Shown here in pieces: positions 1 through 8,647 of a stretch of 64,000 nucleotides of DNA. Source of the DNA: Methanocella_A sp964548585 (GTDB lineage: Archaea; Halobacteriota; Methanocellia; Methanocellales; Methanocellaceae); the NCBI GenBank assembly GCA_964548585.1, contig CAZJRS010000006.1:3950-67949 (forward strand). The letters are read 5' to 3'. The translations under genes and the position numbers were made by a program. Position 1 is the stretch's first letter. Every line of letters begins with the position of its first letter. The notes beneath the pieces are model-generated. The model ran no database searches. It was not told where the DNA came from and worked only from the letters and a program-made list of their open reading frames with translations.

Positions 1-1
1 C

Positions 2-709
2 GCGGCTTTCAAAGCGTTGCTGACGTTGATTCTGGTGTTTTTCCTCCTCCTGGACGACGACCGGCTGGTGCGGTGGTTCAAATCAACGTTCCCCGGGCTG
101 ATCGAAGAGAGAAATAGCCTCTTTTTAAAGTATGCCGTGGCAGTTGACGAGGACTTTGAGCACATCTTCTTCGGGAACATGCTGAACATTGTGTTTTTCG
201 CGATTATTGCAGCCGTCATTTACTGGCTGCTAGGGTTTTTCGCCCCGGACCCCGCTTTCGTGATACCGGTTCCGCTGCTGCTTGGCCTGCTCAGCGGGAT
301 TGCCGCATTGCTGCCGGTGCTGGGCGGATGGGCGATCGACATCCCGATTCTGCTATACGTCCTCGCCCAGTCACTCCTGTCCGGGTCTTTCCAGACTTAC
401 TGGTGGTACTGGATATTAATGGCCGTGGTAATTTTCATATTCGTCGAAAACCTGCCTAACTACCTGGTACGCCCGTTCGTATCACACGGCAGTATAGACG
501 TGGGAATGCTGATGCTCGCATACATCATCGGCCCGATACTATTCGGTTTCCCCGGGCTGTTTCTGGGCGCTATGCTGCTGGTGATAATCACACACTATTT
601 TAAGATCGTCGTACCAGGCTTGCAAGCCAACCCTGGGACAGACGAAAGCGACGCTGCCCACAGGCGACGCCGCAGAGATGCTGTATTAAAACGAAGATGG
701 CGACGCTGA
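2..709 (+). CDS. AI-2E transporter family (UPF0118) permease, 5' truncated
   Basis: The frame is open to the left edge, so the start lies outside the window and the reading frame is taken from base 2. The visible 235 or so residues contain at least five hydrophobic segments, including a glycine-rich stretch near GLLSGIAALLPVLGG and the C-terminal PNYLVRPFV...GPILFGFPGLFLGAML pattern typical of the AI-2E/UPF0118 family of membrane permeases. The tail is very Arg-rich (four consecutive Arg) and should be cytoplasmic. Members export small molecules or act in Na+/H+ exchange; the substrate here cannot be told. It converges on the phosphoesterase gene 8 bp downstream. Confidence 0.85.
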   Translation, partial: AAFKALLTLILVFFLLLDDDRLVRWFKSTFPGLIEERNSLFLKYAVAVDEDFEHIFFGNMLNIVFFAIIAAVIYWLLGFFAPDPAFVIPVPLLLGLLSGIAALLPVLGGWAIDIPILLYVLAQSLLSGSFQTYWWYWILMAVVIFIFVENLPNYLVRPFVSHGSIDVGMLMLAYIIGPILFGFPGLFLGAMLLVIITHYFKIVVPGLQANPGTDESDAAHRRRRRDAVLKRRWRR

Positions 710-717
710 CCTTCCGA

Positions 718-1347
718 TCAGATCAGGTCGGCTTTTGTGTGCCCGTCGTCATCGATCTCCAGTACAGCGGCATTGCCAATCGACGCCGGCCCAGGATTGA
801 CTATGAGGGTCTTGCCCATATGGGAGATTCCCTTTGACTCGTGGATGTGCCCGCACACAACGGCTGAGAACTTCGAGGCCATCTCTGCAACTGCCGAGCT
901 TCCCACGTGAATGCCACCCGGGATCTCGTCCAGATGACCCTTTGGAGGCGCATGCGAAACCAGCACGGCAGGGCCGGAGACACTATGTAGTAATCGCTCC
1001 AGCTCAGCTTTGATGTGTTCTTCGGAAAGCTCGAACGGTGTGTTGAACGGCGTAGGATTTGAGCCCCCGATACCGATGAACGTGATGCTACCCAGCCGCA
1101 TCTTGTTCTCGTGCAGGTTTGCATCTTCATCCCGGAGTAGATCGACCATGTCTCTTTTATCGCAGTTGCCCGGCACCGCCAGCACCGGCCTGGGTAACTG
1201 CGCCAGAAGAGAGCGGGCCTTTTCGGTCGGACCGAACTGTGTCAAGTCCCCGGCTAAAAGCGTACCATCCACTTTGCCCGCTTTAGACAGGATATTTGGA
1301 AGCTTGTCGTACGTATTGTGAAAATCAGTCACCACGAGCAATCTCAT
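718..1347 (-). CDS. Calcineurin-like metallophosphoesterase
   Basis: Protein of about 209 residues. Metal-binding motifs in order: TDFHNTYD near the N-terminus, GDLT, GNCD (in place of the more usual GNHD), SHAPP and CGHIHESKG near the C-terminus. These are the blocks of the YfcE/MJ0936-like phosphodiesterase fold, which binds two metals. I chose the ATG at 1347, which opens with MRLLVVTDFH; a longer frame to 1416 adds 23 residues with no family match. Substrate unknown. It is one of two phosphoesterases of this type in the window; the other is at 51779-52303. Confidence 0.85.
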   Translation of the reverse strand: MRLLVVTDFHNTYDKLPNILSKAGKVDGTLLAGDLTQFGPTEKARSLLAQLPRPVLAVPGNCDKRDMVDLLRDEDANLHENKMRLGSITFIGIGGSNPTPFNTPFELSEEHIKAELERLLHSVSGPAVLVSHAPPKGHLDEIPGGIHVGSSAVAEMASKFSAVVCGHIHESKGISHMGKTLIVNPGPASIGNAAVLEIDDDGHTKADLI

Positions 1348-1437
1348 GAATGATAATCTCTGTTTATAGAGAAAAAGATGACGACAATTAAATCCGCTGT
1401 TGCCAGGAAAATTCACGGTCGAAAGAGTTATTTGTGG

Positions 1438-2187
1438 TCAGTTATTCTCGACCCACGAGGTATCCTGCTCTTGCTTGACCCGGTCGAGGGCGAGCTCGAT
1501 GTCGCGGATCACGCCCATGAGGGTAAAGTACTCCCGGGGGCTGATCATCGCCCGCCCGAGGATGCGGCGGATCATGAGAGCAGTCTTGTCTTGTTTATGC
1601 TCGGGGTGGCGGATGTTCTCGAGCAGTTCCTCGATGTGCTGATACAGGATTTCCTGCATCTCGCTATCGGCGAGCAGTGCGTCGCCGCCCCGGATTTCCG
1701 CAAGCTCATAGAGCACTACAGTGACTGCATGAGAAAGGTTCAATACAGGGTATTCGTCTGACGCCGGAATGGTCATGACTACGTCACAGCGCTCGATGAC
1801 CTCGTTGGGAAGGCCGTGGTCCTCCTTGCCGAACAACAACGCAACTGTACCCTGCTTATCCTCCAGCATGGATCTGAGCTCGACCGGGCTAAAATATGGC
1901 ATCCTGCTGTGCTCCCTGGATGAGCTCCCCGGTTTTCCGGTCGTGCCGATCGTGAGGTTTACACCCACAAGCGCTTCTTCCACAGAGTCCACGATGGCAG
2001 CGCGTCCCAGCAGGTCCTGGGCATGGGAAGCCATAGCCTTTGCATAGTCCCCCAGCTTACACGGCCGGACCATCACCAGATCGTCGAAGCCGAAGTTCTT
2101 CATAGCACGACAGACCGAACCTACGTTGCCCTCAATTGCTGGCTCGACCAGGACTACCCTGATTCGCAGTGGCGTATCGGCGCTCAT
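1438..2187 (-). CDS. trmJ: tRNA (cytidine-2'-O-)-methyltransferase TrmJ, SPOUT family
   Basis: A 249-residue protein with the three SPOUT/TrmH motifs: EPAIEGNVGSVCRAMKNFG near residue 15 (motif 1), LLFGKEDHGLPNE near 117 (motif 2) and PVLNLSHAVTVVLYE near 147 (motif 3, the trefoil-knot SAM site). Archaeal TrmJ methylates the 2'-OH of C32 in tRNA. A C-terminal helical extension follows the knot, as in other TrmJ proteins. The start codon overlaps the stop of moaC by four bases (ATGA), so the two are probably co-translated even though their functions are unrelated. Confidence 0.88.
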   Translation of the reverse strand: MSADTPLRIRVVLVEPAIEGNVGSVCRAMKNFGFDDLVMVRPCKLGDYAKAMASHAQDLLGRAAIVDSVEEALVGVNLTIGTTGKPGSSSREHSRMPYFSPVELRSMLEDKQGTVALLFGKEDHGLPNEVIERCDVVMTIPASDEYPVLNLSHAVTVVLYELAEIRGGDALLADSEMQEILYQHIEELLENIRHPEHKQDKTALMIRRILGRAMISPREYFTLMGVIRDIELALDRVKQEQDTSWVENN

Positions 2188-2669
2188 GGTTTGCCAGGTG
2201 TCCCCTTTACCTTACTGATCACCCGAATGTCAGAGATGCAGGTTACCGGGTAGTTACCCGTCGCATCTTTTTCGACCGACTTGACCATATCCCAGATCGT
2301 CAGCAATGCCATGCTGACGCCATTCAGCGCCTCCATCTCGACGCCAGTTTTACCGACAGAGCTGACCTCCACAGTAGCCGTGATAGTATCGTCACCCACG
2401 GTGAAATCAACGTCGATCCCGGTGATCGGAATCTGGTGACATAGCGGGATCAGGTCCCAGGTGCGCTTGACTGCCAGGACACCGGCCACCCGGGCGGTAG
2501 CCAGGACATTGCCCTTTTTTACGTTACCCCCCTTGATCAAAGCCATTGTGTCCTTTGTCAGGCGAATAGTACCCTCCGCCTTCGCGATCCGGAGGACGTC
2601 TGCTTTGGCACCCACGTCCACCATCTTAATCTTGTCCCCCTCCACGTGGGTAAAATCCTTATTTGACAT
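2184..2669 (-). CDS. moaC: Cyclic pyranopterin monophosphate synthase MoaC
   Basis: A 161-residue full-length MoaC. It converts the product of MoaA into cyclic pyranopterin monophosphate in molybdopterin/tungstopterin synthesis, the cofactor of formylmethanofuran and formate dehydrogenases in methanogens. Diagnostic blocks are HVEGDKIKMVDVGAK at the N-terminus, LIPLCHQIPITGIDVDF in the middle and VGKTGVEMEALNGVSMALLTIWDM containing the catalytic region. Starts at ATG 2669. It is the first gene of a pair with trmJ. No other moa genes are in the window. Confidence 0.95.
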   Translation of the reverse strand: MSNKDFTHVEGDKIKMVDVGAKADVLRIAKAEGTIRLTKDTMALIKGGNVKKGNVLATARVAGVLAVKRTWDLIPLCHQIPITGIDVDFTVGDDTITATVEVSSVGKTGVEMEALNGVSMALLTIWDMVKSVEKDATGNYPVTCISDIRVISKVKGTPGKP

Positions 2670-2762
2670 TGCTCTGGCTCCTGAAACAACTGATAACTGC
2701 CCGTTCTCTCATGCATATATACGCTACGGTTAATTTAGTTTTACTATGGTTGGCAGTAATGG

Positions 2763-4205
2763 CTATAGATGGTTCCGCCGGTACTCTTTCATCACATAGG
2801 GGATACAATAGACCACGTCGGTTGCCAGCAGTCCGTAGCCTTTCTCCCGGAAAGCCATGTCGCCGGCAGCCCCGCTGATGAAAGCCGCGGCAGCCGCTGC
2901 TTCGAAGGCCGGGTTCACACAGAACAAGGCTCCGGTGATACCGGCCAGCACGTCACCCGTTCCGCCTACGGTCATGCCAGGATTGCCCGTGCTGTTACGC
3001 TTCAGTAGCTTACCGTCGGTGATCACGTCCACCCTGCCTTTTAGCAGCGTGACCACGTTCCTTGACGTAGAAAATGCCCTGGCGGCCTCTGCACCGTCGC
3101 CTGTGACTTCTGCACCGCTGATCCGCCGGAATTCCCCCTGGTGAGGGGTGACTATACCTTTTAGCGGCATGTCGGACTGGAGCGCATCGGCATCGATGAC
3201 CGTTTTGTCGCTCAGCAGCAGAACCTCCCGGATCGCCTGTAGCGTATCGGGGTCATGACCTGCACCCATGCCGATGACTACTACGTCGTGCCGGTTGATC
3301 AGCGGCCGCAGCAAATCGACATCGGCGTTCACGATCTTATGCATATCGGTCAGTGGAAACGTGATCAAGTTTGGCGAGTACGAAGCGGCAATATCAGCAA
3401 CCCGCCGGGGTGCCGCCAGAGTAACGACATCCGCCCCCGTACGCAACGCAGCCATGGCCGACAGTGCTGGCGCCCCCACGTAAGGGCCGCCGCCGATCAC
3501 AAGTACCCGGCCGCTCTGCCCCTTGTGCGGGAAGTCGCCGCGGGCCTTGACCTTCTGCAGATCCCCGGGTCCGACGAACTCTGAAGCCTGATCAGGTATA
3601 CCGATGGATACAACCTCGGTATTATAGTGTTCCAGGCCCCTTTTCAAGGCGTGGAAAGTGACGACAAGGTCCGGCTTGACACAGACCTCGCACTTACCAG
3701 TATGGCAGTCAAGGCCGCTGGGGATGTCCACCGAGACTTTGATGGCAGGGCTGCCGTTGATCAGGCCGATGGCCCGGGCCGCCAGATCACGGGGCTTGCC
3801 GATGCTGCCAGTTCCAAGAATAGCATCGACCACGATATCGCAAGAGTCAAACAGTTCCTGGACCAGCATCTCTGGAGCCTCGATCTCTAAAATATCGACT
3901 TTAGCCATGCGCAGCTTGAAGAGGTTCTCGACCGCCGGGCCTTTTTTCACCTCTGAAGCCCTACCCAGTAAGAGGGCTGACACCGGGCAGCCGGCAACAG
4001 CGAGATGGCGTGCTGCTACAAAACCGTCTCCGCCGTTGTTGCCTTTGCCGCAGACGACCAGCACCTTCCTGTGACCATAGAGAGCTATGATTAGATCGGC
4101 GACCTTTTTTCCGGCGTTCTCCATGAGTGTGCCGTAGCCGACTCCGAAGTAGTCGGCGTTCGCTTCTAACGCCCGCATCTCCTCGACGGTAACATATTGT
4201 GTCAT
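2763..4205 (-). CDS. nnr: Bifunctional NAD(P)H-hydrate epimerase / ADP-dependent dehydratase
   Basis: A 480-residue fusion repairing hydrated NAD(P)H. The N-terminal YjeF_N epimerase half (about residues 1-210) carries VCGKGNNGGDGFVAARHL and VDIPSGLDCHTG. The C-terminal ribokinase-like dehydratase half (about 225-475) carries GRVLVIGGGPYVGAPALSAM, TPHQGEFRR and NPGMTVGGTGDVLAGITGAL with the catalytic Asp. I prefer the ATG at 4205 (MTQYVTVEEMRAL) over a TTG nine codons upstream. Monocistronic; 93 bp separate it from moaC downstream. Confidence 0.93.
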   Translation of the reverse strand: MTQYVTVEEMRALEANADYFGVGYGTLMENAGKKVADLIIALYGHRKVLVVCGKGNNGGDGFVAARHLAVAGCPVSALLLGRASEVKKGPAVENLFKLRMAKVDILEIEAPEMLVQELFDSCDIVVDAILGTGSIGKPRDLAARAIGLINGSPAIKVSVDIPSGLDCHTGKCEVCVKPDLVVTFHALKRGLEHYNTEVVSIGIPDQASEFVGPGDLQKVKARGDFPHKGQSGRVLVIGGGPYVGAPALSAMAALRTGADVVTLAAPRRVADIAASYSPNLITFPLTDMHKIVNADVDLLRPLINRHDVVVIGMGAGHDPDTLQAIREVLLLSDKTVIDADALQSDMPLKGIVTPHQGEFRRISGAEVTGDGAEAARAFSTSRNVVTLLKGRVDVITDGKLLKRNSTGNPGMTVGGTGDVLAGITGALFCVNPAFEAAAAAAFISGAAGDMAFREKGYGLLATDVVYCIPYVMKEYRRNHL

Positions 4206-4372
4206 TGCCAGTTTCCTCGCAGTACAGATCAATTCAGCACTCGATCAAATAATAGTTGCTGGCATTATCAGCACAAACTGGGATGACCTGTTAGGCCATA
4301 CATGATTCACAGGATTAATCTGCAACAATTATATAATTATATCGTCAGTACATCTTTACGGATGGATTGGAA

Positions 4373-5860
4373 ATGAGAACGGAAAAAACTGCGAGACTTT
4401 GCCGTGTTTGCTGTCGACCGGTGGCAAAGATTGCATGCCTTATGGTTATTTTTCTGATGATGATAATGATGCCCCTCCAGACGTTTGTCGGAACAGCCCT
4501 CGCGGCAGAGCAGGACATGAATAGTCAGGTCGTGGAGGCAACTGCACTAAACAGCTCGCTGGAGAACGAATCATATACGATCGGTGTCCAGGCGTACATC
4601 TACGGGCTCGCCCCGGTCATCATGCAACGCACAGAGAACAACTTTACAGGTACACCCGGCCCGACCCACGCCCCGGTGAACCAGTTCGGGTGTGTCACCC
4701 ACCTGGCCACACCGAATGATACGATAATTGTCACACCCAACACCGATACACTCTATTCCAGTGCGTGGCTTGAGCTCGGCAAGGAGCCGATTATCCTCCA
4801 CGTCCCGGATACAAACGGACGTTATTACGTCATGCAAATCATGGACGCCTATACGAATACCTTTGCCAGCGTAGGGAGACGTACAACCGGCACAGGGGAG
4901 GGTAACTATGCGATTGTCGGCCCGGGCTGGAACGGTAATCTCCCGGAAAACACCAAGGAAATCCGATCACCTACAAACACAGTCTGGATCGCAGGCAGGA
5001 TTCTGGTCAATGGCGAAGAAGATCTGCCCGCTGCAGTCAGCCTCCAAAGTCAGTTTACCCTGACACCGCTGAGCAGATCCGGACAGCCTTCAGGGTCGCC
5101 GCTTAACCAGACACTGGCAGACTTTAAAAAATATTCTCCGTCCCCGGACGTACAGGGTCCCCTGAGATTCTACGAGGACCTCCGTGTCGCACTGCTGAAT
5201 AACCCGCCACCGGAAGGCGAAGCTGCACTGATGGCTACGTTTGACCGGATCGGTCTCCGAAGTAACGATACGCCCTATGGTAAAGACCTGGACCCGGCAG
5301 TCAGGGAAGGGCTGATCAGGGCGATCCCCGACGCGGAGCAGATCGTCAAAGAAGCCTGGGCGAATGTCCCGGGCAAGAAGATAAACGGCTGGACCTTTAG
5401 CACAGACATCGGCACCTACGGAAACAACTACCTGACAAGGGCGGCAGTTGCGGAAGGAGGCCTGGCGGCTAACCTCCCGCAGGAAGCGGTTTACCCCAAG
5501 GCTCAGACCGACAGCGACGGCACACCCCTGAATGGCGGAAGCAGATACATGATGCACTTCGCCCAGGGTAATTTCCCCCCGGTCAACGCGTTCTGGTCTG
5601 TGACTACATATAATGCGTCGACCTACATGCTGGTACCAAACCCAATTTCAAGGTATGCCATAGGAGACAGGACCCCGGGACTTCAGTATAACCCGGACGG
5701 ATCGCTGGACATCTACATCCAGCACGACGCCCCGGAAGGAAAGGAGTCAAACTGGCTCCCGACGCCCGAGGACCACTTCTACCTGATCCTGCGGATGTAC
5801 CAGCCCAAGCAAGAAGTGCTGGACGGGTCGTATCAGATACCGCCAGTGCGTAAAACCTGA
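4373..5860 (+). CDS. Exported DUF1254/DUF1214 domain protein
   Basis: About 495 residues. A Lys/Arg-rich start followed by a long hydrophobic segment (IACLMVIFLMMIMMPLQ) and an Ala-X-Ala site (ALAA) look like a cleavable Sec signal. DUF1254 follows (NFTGTPGPTHAPVNQFG, NTDTLYSSAWLEL, VMQIMDAYTNTFASVG), then C-terminal DUF1214 (FWSVTTYNAS, ISRYAIGDR, IYIQHDAPEGKESNWLP). The family is common in bacteria and functionally poorly defined. An in-frame TTG lies six bases upstream of the chosen ATG. The gene is flanked by genes in other orientations and looks like a stand-alone, possibly acquired, unit. An AT-rich TATA-like stretch lies at about 4328-4343. Confidence 0.85.
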   Translation: MRTEKTARLCRVCCRPVAKIACLMVIFLMMIMMPLQTFVGTALAAEQDMNSQVVEATALNSSLENESYTIGVQAYIYGLAPVIMQRTENNFTGTPGPTHAPVNQFGCVTHLATPNDTIIVTPNTDTLYSSAWLELGKEPIILHVPDTNGRYYVMQIMDAYTNTFASVGRRTTGTGEGNYAIVGPGWNGNLPENTKEIRSPTNTVWIAGRILVNGEEDLPAAVSLQSQFTLTPLSRSGQPSGSPLNQTLADFKKYSPSPDVQGPLRFYEDLRVALLNNPPPEGEAALMATFDRIGLRSNDTPYGKDLDPAVREGLIRAIPDAEQIVKEAWANVPGKKINGWTFSTDIGTYGNNYLTRAAVAEGGLAANLPQEAVYPKAQTDSDGTPLNGGSRYMMHFAQGNFPPVNAFWSVTTYNASTYMLVPNPISRYAIGDRTPGLQYNPDGSLDIYIQHDAPEGKESNWLPTPEDHFYLILRMYQPKQEVLDGSYQIPPVRKT

Positions 5861-5905
5861 TGGCTTTCCGAGGCTGGATGGTGCCGGCAGTCCGACGTTT
5901 TCCGA

Positions 5906-6487
5906 TTAGGTCTGCCGGGTACACCGGAGCACGACCAGCATCTCGAAAGGCACTTTTTCCTTGCTGACAACTTCTACCCAAAAGCCATGCTTCATGTATA
6001 ATTCGATCACAGCGTCAATATCGGTCAGAGATGAGAACACTGTGAGCACCCTTCCACCCACTGGCAATATCCGACTTACCTCTGCCAGGAATTGACGAAT
6101 GACATCCCGACCGTCAGGGCCGCCATCGAAAGCCCGGTTGAGCCAGCTATTAAGCTGCTCATCCGGGGCGGTCGGGAGATAGGGCGGGTTGAAAATAATA
6201 ACGTCAAAGGTACCGCAAATGCCATTAAATAGGTCGGTACGGACGACGTTGACACCATTTTGCCGGGCATTTTCACAAGCGGCGGGATTAATATCTGTCG
6301 CCACAACGCCAGTGATCTCTTTCACGAAAAACGATATGATGCCGGAACCGGTGCCAACTTCCAGCACCCGCTCCCCCGGCTTTACCTCAGCCAGCGTCGC
6401 CTCGACCAGCAGGAAAGAATCGTCACCCGGATCATAGACGCCTTCCAGTAACTCGAATTCCCTGTCACGGTATATCCGGATCGTCAT
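5906..6487 (-). CDS. HemK2/Mtq2-type class I protein methyltransferase
   Basis: A 193-residue SAM-dependent methyltransferase. Motif I is VLEVGTGSGIISFFVKE (near residue 40) and the catalytic FNPPYLPTAPDEQ (near 104) holds the NPPY signature of enzymes that methylate a glutamine side chain. The short form without the N-terminal helical domain of bacterial PrmC matches archaeal/eukaryal HemK2 (Mtq2), which modifies release factor aRF1; that target is inferred. Its start overlaps the ksgA stop by four bases, so it is the last gene of the pus10-rpl21e-rpoF-DUF655-ksgA operon. Confidence 0.88.
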   Translation of the reverse strand: MTIRIYRDREFELLEGVYDPGDDSFLLVEATLAEVKPGERVLEVGTGSGIISFFVKEITGVVATDINPAACENARQNGVNVVRTDLFNGICGTFDVIIFNPPYLPTAPDEQLNSWLNRAFDGGPDGRDVIRQFLAEVSRILPVGGRVLTVFSSLTDIDAVIELYMKHGFWVEVVSKEKVPFEMLVVLRCTRQT

Positions 6488-7269
6488 AGTTTTGCCAGCC
6501 GCGATACTTCGTTGGCCAGAAGTGCAAACTCGTCAGGTGCAACCTGTTCCGCACGTCTGTCAAGGATATCCTGGGGTAAACTAGCGACAATCTCCTGCAG
6601 GTCATTCAGGCCCATCATGTGGGCACCGTTCAGGAGCGCTTTACGTAGCTTTTTTCGGCGCCCGGAAAACGCAGCCGTTACCAGCCTCATGAACAGGTCC
6701 TCGTCTGCTACCGTATAGCTGGCAGGCCTCGGAGTCAGTCGGACAACCGTGGATTCCACCTCCGGAGGAGGGTTAAACGCCCGCCGGGACACGTTGAATA
6801 ACAGTCGCACGTCCGCGAAGTGCTGCACGGTCACCGAGAGCCGGGAATAATCTTCCTCGCCCACCTTCGCCGTCATCCGCTGCGCGAACTCCCGCTGGTA
6901 CATCAGGATAGCGAACGTAAAAGGCTGCCGCAGCAGCTTGAAGGTCACTTCTGAAGATATCGAGTAGGGCAGATTCGCCACGACCTTAGCGAACCCGGGA
7001 AAATCCACTTTGAGCGCATTACCCGGAATGATCGTAACATTAGAGCCTTTAAAATCGGCTTCGAGCGCCTCAACAAAGCGTCGATCTGTCTCAATGGCGT
7101 AGACGTGACGTGCCTTCCGGGAGAGTAGCCGGGTCAGGTTGCCCGGGCCAGCCCCGATCTCTAGCACATCCTCGTCAGCCGAGATGGAACCTGCATCCAC
7201 GATCCGCTGTAGCACAGCCTGATCCATTAAAAAGTGCTGGTCTTTCCGCTTATCGGGGGCGAGGTCCAT
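6484..7269 (-). CDS. ksgA: 16S rRNA adenine dimethyltransferase KsgA/Dim1
   Basis: 261 residues. Begins DKRKDQHFLMD, followed by motif I VLEIGAGPGNLTRLLS, the catalytic VVANLPYSISSEVTFKLL (NLPY) and the C-terminal helical domain (FSGRRKKLRKALL). It dimethylates two adjacent adenines near the 3' end of 16S rRNA during small-subunit assembly. Full length and intact. The stop overlaps the hemK2 start (ATGA). The position after DUF655 and rpoF is a widely conserved archaeal gene order. Confidence 0.95.
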   Translation of the reverse strand: MDLAPDKRKDQHFLMDQAVLQRIVDAGSISADEDVLEIGAGPGNLTRLLSRKARHVYAIETDRRFVEALEADFKGSNVTIIPGNALKVDFPGFAKVVANLPYSISSEVTFKLLRQPFTFAILMYQREFAQRMTAKVGEEDYSRLSVTVQHFADVRLLFNVSRRAFNPPPEVESTVVRLTPRPASYTVADEDLFMRLVTAAFSGRRKKLRKALLNGAHMMGLNDLQEIVASLPQDILDRRAEQVAPDEFALLANEVSRLAKL

Positions 7270-7345
7270 GTATTAGTACTCCATTTTCAAAAAATGATAG
7301 GGTTAATCCCCACCCATTCTAAAACTGCGAATGTCCTTTGCGCTA

Positions 7346-7918
7346 TTATTTAGCGAACATCCGGTACTTGATAGCCTCGTCCTTGATCTCTTCCTCAATG
7401 CGGCGGGCGATCAGCTTATCCGGGTGGTGCAGGCCTTTGACCCGCTCTTCCAGCTCTTTAAAGCTCTTGAACTTGCCCTTCTTGCGCTCATCGATCAGCG
7501 CCCACATCATCTTCTTTCCGATACCCGGAAGCAGTTCCAGCATGTGAAGCCTGGTCGTAATCGGCTGAGCTATGTTGAAGAACTCTACGTACTTAGCCTC
7601 ATTTTCCTTCACGATCTTCTCGATCATGAAGGGTAGTTCAAGTTTTGAGCCCGGAGAGAGCTCTTCGAACCTGAGTCTCTTCTCAACTCGCTTGACCACG
7701 TCGCGCTCACCTTTGCCGACAAAGACCTTGTTCTCGATCTCTATCTTAGCGCCATCTTTCATGACCAGCTCTAGAAGTATAAAGTACTCTATGCCAAGCG
7801 CCTGAACCAGCGGCTCACGAAGATGGAGAGGCCTGGTATCCGTCCCATGGCCCGTGGGCATGAAATCAAGTATGTATGCGTACTGCTCTTTGATGTCTGT
7901 CGAGTGGGTCATGGTCAT
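7346..7918 (-). CDS. DUF655 protein with helix-hairpin-helix motif
   Basis: About 190 residues. Archaeal DUF655 proteins have an N-terminal OB-like beta-rich part (EQYAYILDFMPTGH..., IENKVFVGKGERDVVKRV) and a C-terminal nucleic-acid-binding helix-hairpin-helix, seen here as LLPGIGKKMMWALIDERKKG. The biochemical role is unknown; constant linkage to L21e, RpoF and KsgA suggests RNA or ribosome work. I chose ATG 7918, preceded by AGGGTGA seven bases upstream; the frame also allows a TTG one codon earlier. Sits 63 bp after rpoF. Confidence 0.85.
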   Translation of the reverse strand: MTMTHSTDIKEQYAYILDFMPTGHGTDTRPLHLREPLVQALGIEYFILLELVMKDGAKIEIENKVFVGKGERDVVKRVEKRLRFEELSPGSKLELPFMIEKIVKENEAKYVEFFNIAQPITTRLHMLELLPGIGKKMMWALIDERKKGKFKSFKELEERVKGLHHPDKLIARRIEEEIKDEAIKYRMFAK

Positions 7919-7984
7919 CAATAGTTCACCCTGATTGGTACTAATTATAATCGTATATTGCTATATGATAAAATAAAGTATCGC

Positions 7985-8335
7985 TTAGATATATTTTGCT
8001 ACTATATCTAAGATTGCTACCAGCTCGGCATCGCTCAGGGTGAAACGCTCTTTTGCATAAATAGACCTGAGCTCGTCCCGGCTACCGGGGCACAGGTTGG
8101 CGATTTTGATCGCGATGTCGAGCTTCATCTTCTCAAGGGTAAGAAGCTCGTTGACCATGACCCGGGACGCCTTGCCGTCGAGTTTGGAGAACGCGTTGGC
8201 ATGCTCCACAGCCCGCTTCTGTTCGTAGCGGAGCTCCACGCCGACTTTTTCACGCTCATCCTTAATATGGTTGAGCATGTCCCGGACTTCCGGGAGTGTG
8301 AGCAACTCTTCGCTTATTACCTTCTTGATGATCAT
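7985..8335 (-). CDS. rpoF: DNA-directed RNA polymerase subunit F (Rpb4)
   Basis: 116 residues. Archaeal RpoF pairs with RpoE to form the stalk that binds nascent RNA. The sequence is helical and charged, with the family pattern ISEELLTLPEVRDMLNHI at the N-terminus and the HRDC-like C-terminus (ELRSIYAKERFTLSDAELVAILDIVAKY). Starts 12 bp after the rpl21e stop, in the same transcript. Confidence 0.93.
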   Translation of the reverse strand: MIIKKVISEELLTLPEVRDMLNHIKDEREKVGVELRYEQKRAVEHANAFSKLDGKASRVMVNELLTLEKMKLDIAIKIANLCPGSRDELRSIYAKERFTLSDAELVAILDIVAKYI

Positions 8336-8347
8336 TACGATCCCTGC

Positions 8348-8647
8348 TTATGCGTTGTTCTTCTGAGGCTTCAGGTGCTGGGACCTGGCAATGACAGTCT
8401 TCGCTTTGCCACCGTCATAGATACCAACGAACCATGCACGGCCCGCCTTGCCCATGATTTCGCCGGTGATGCCCTGGAACCTACGGTAGGGCATGCCCTT
8501 GTGAACACTCGGGTCGATATCGATGTGGACCTTCTGTCCGACCTCAAAATCCTGAACAGCCTTGCTGACAGGTGAGAAGCCCCTTGCCCTGAGGTCCTTG
8601 TTGAACTTGTGTCTTGTCTTTAATCTATCGCCATGTGATCTTGCCAT
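8348..8647 (-). CDS. rpl21e: Large-subunit ribosomal protein eL21 (L21e)
   Basis: 99 residues, full length. Begins MARSHGDRLKTRHKF, followed by the SH3-like barrel with VGQKVHIDIDPSVHKGMPYR and FQGITGEIMGKAGRAWFV. Archaea and eukaryotes only. The last 28 bases of pus10 run into this gene, so translation of the two is likely coupled. A clear SD (GGAGGAT) lies just upstream of the ATG, inside the pus10 tail. Confidence 0.96.
   Translation of the reverse strand: MARSHGDRLKTRHKFNKDLRARGFSPVSKAVQDFEVGQKVHIDIDPSVHKGMPYRRFQGITGEIMGKAGRAWFVGIYDGGKAKTVIARSQHLKPQKNNA

Noticed and set aside
5090..5557. Antisense frame of 155 codons opposite the DUF1254 gene
   Set aside because: Shadow of a high-GC coding region; no ribosome site and no motif.
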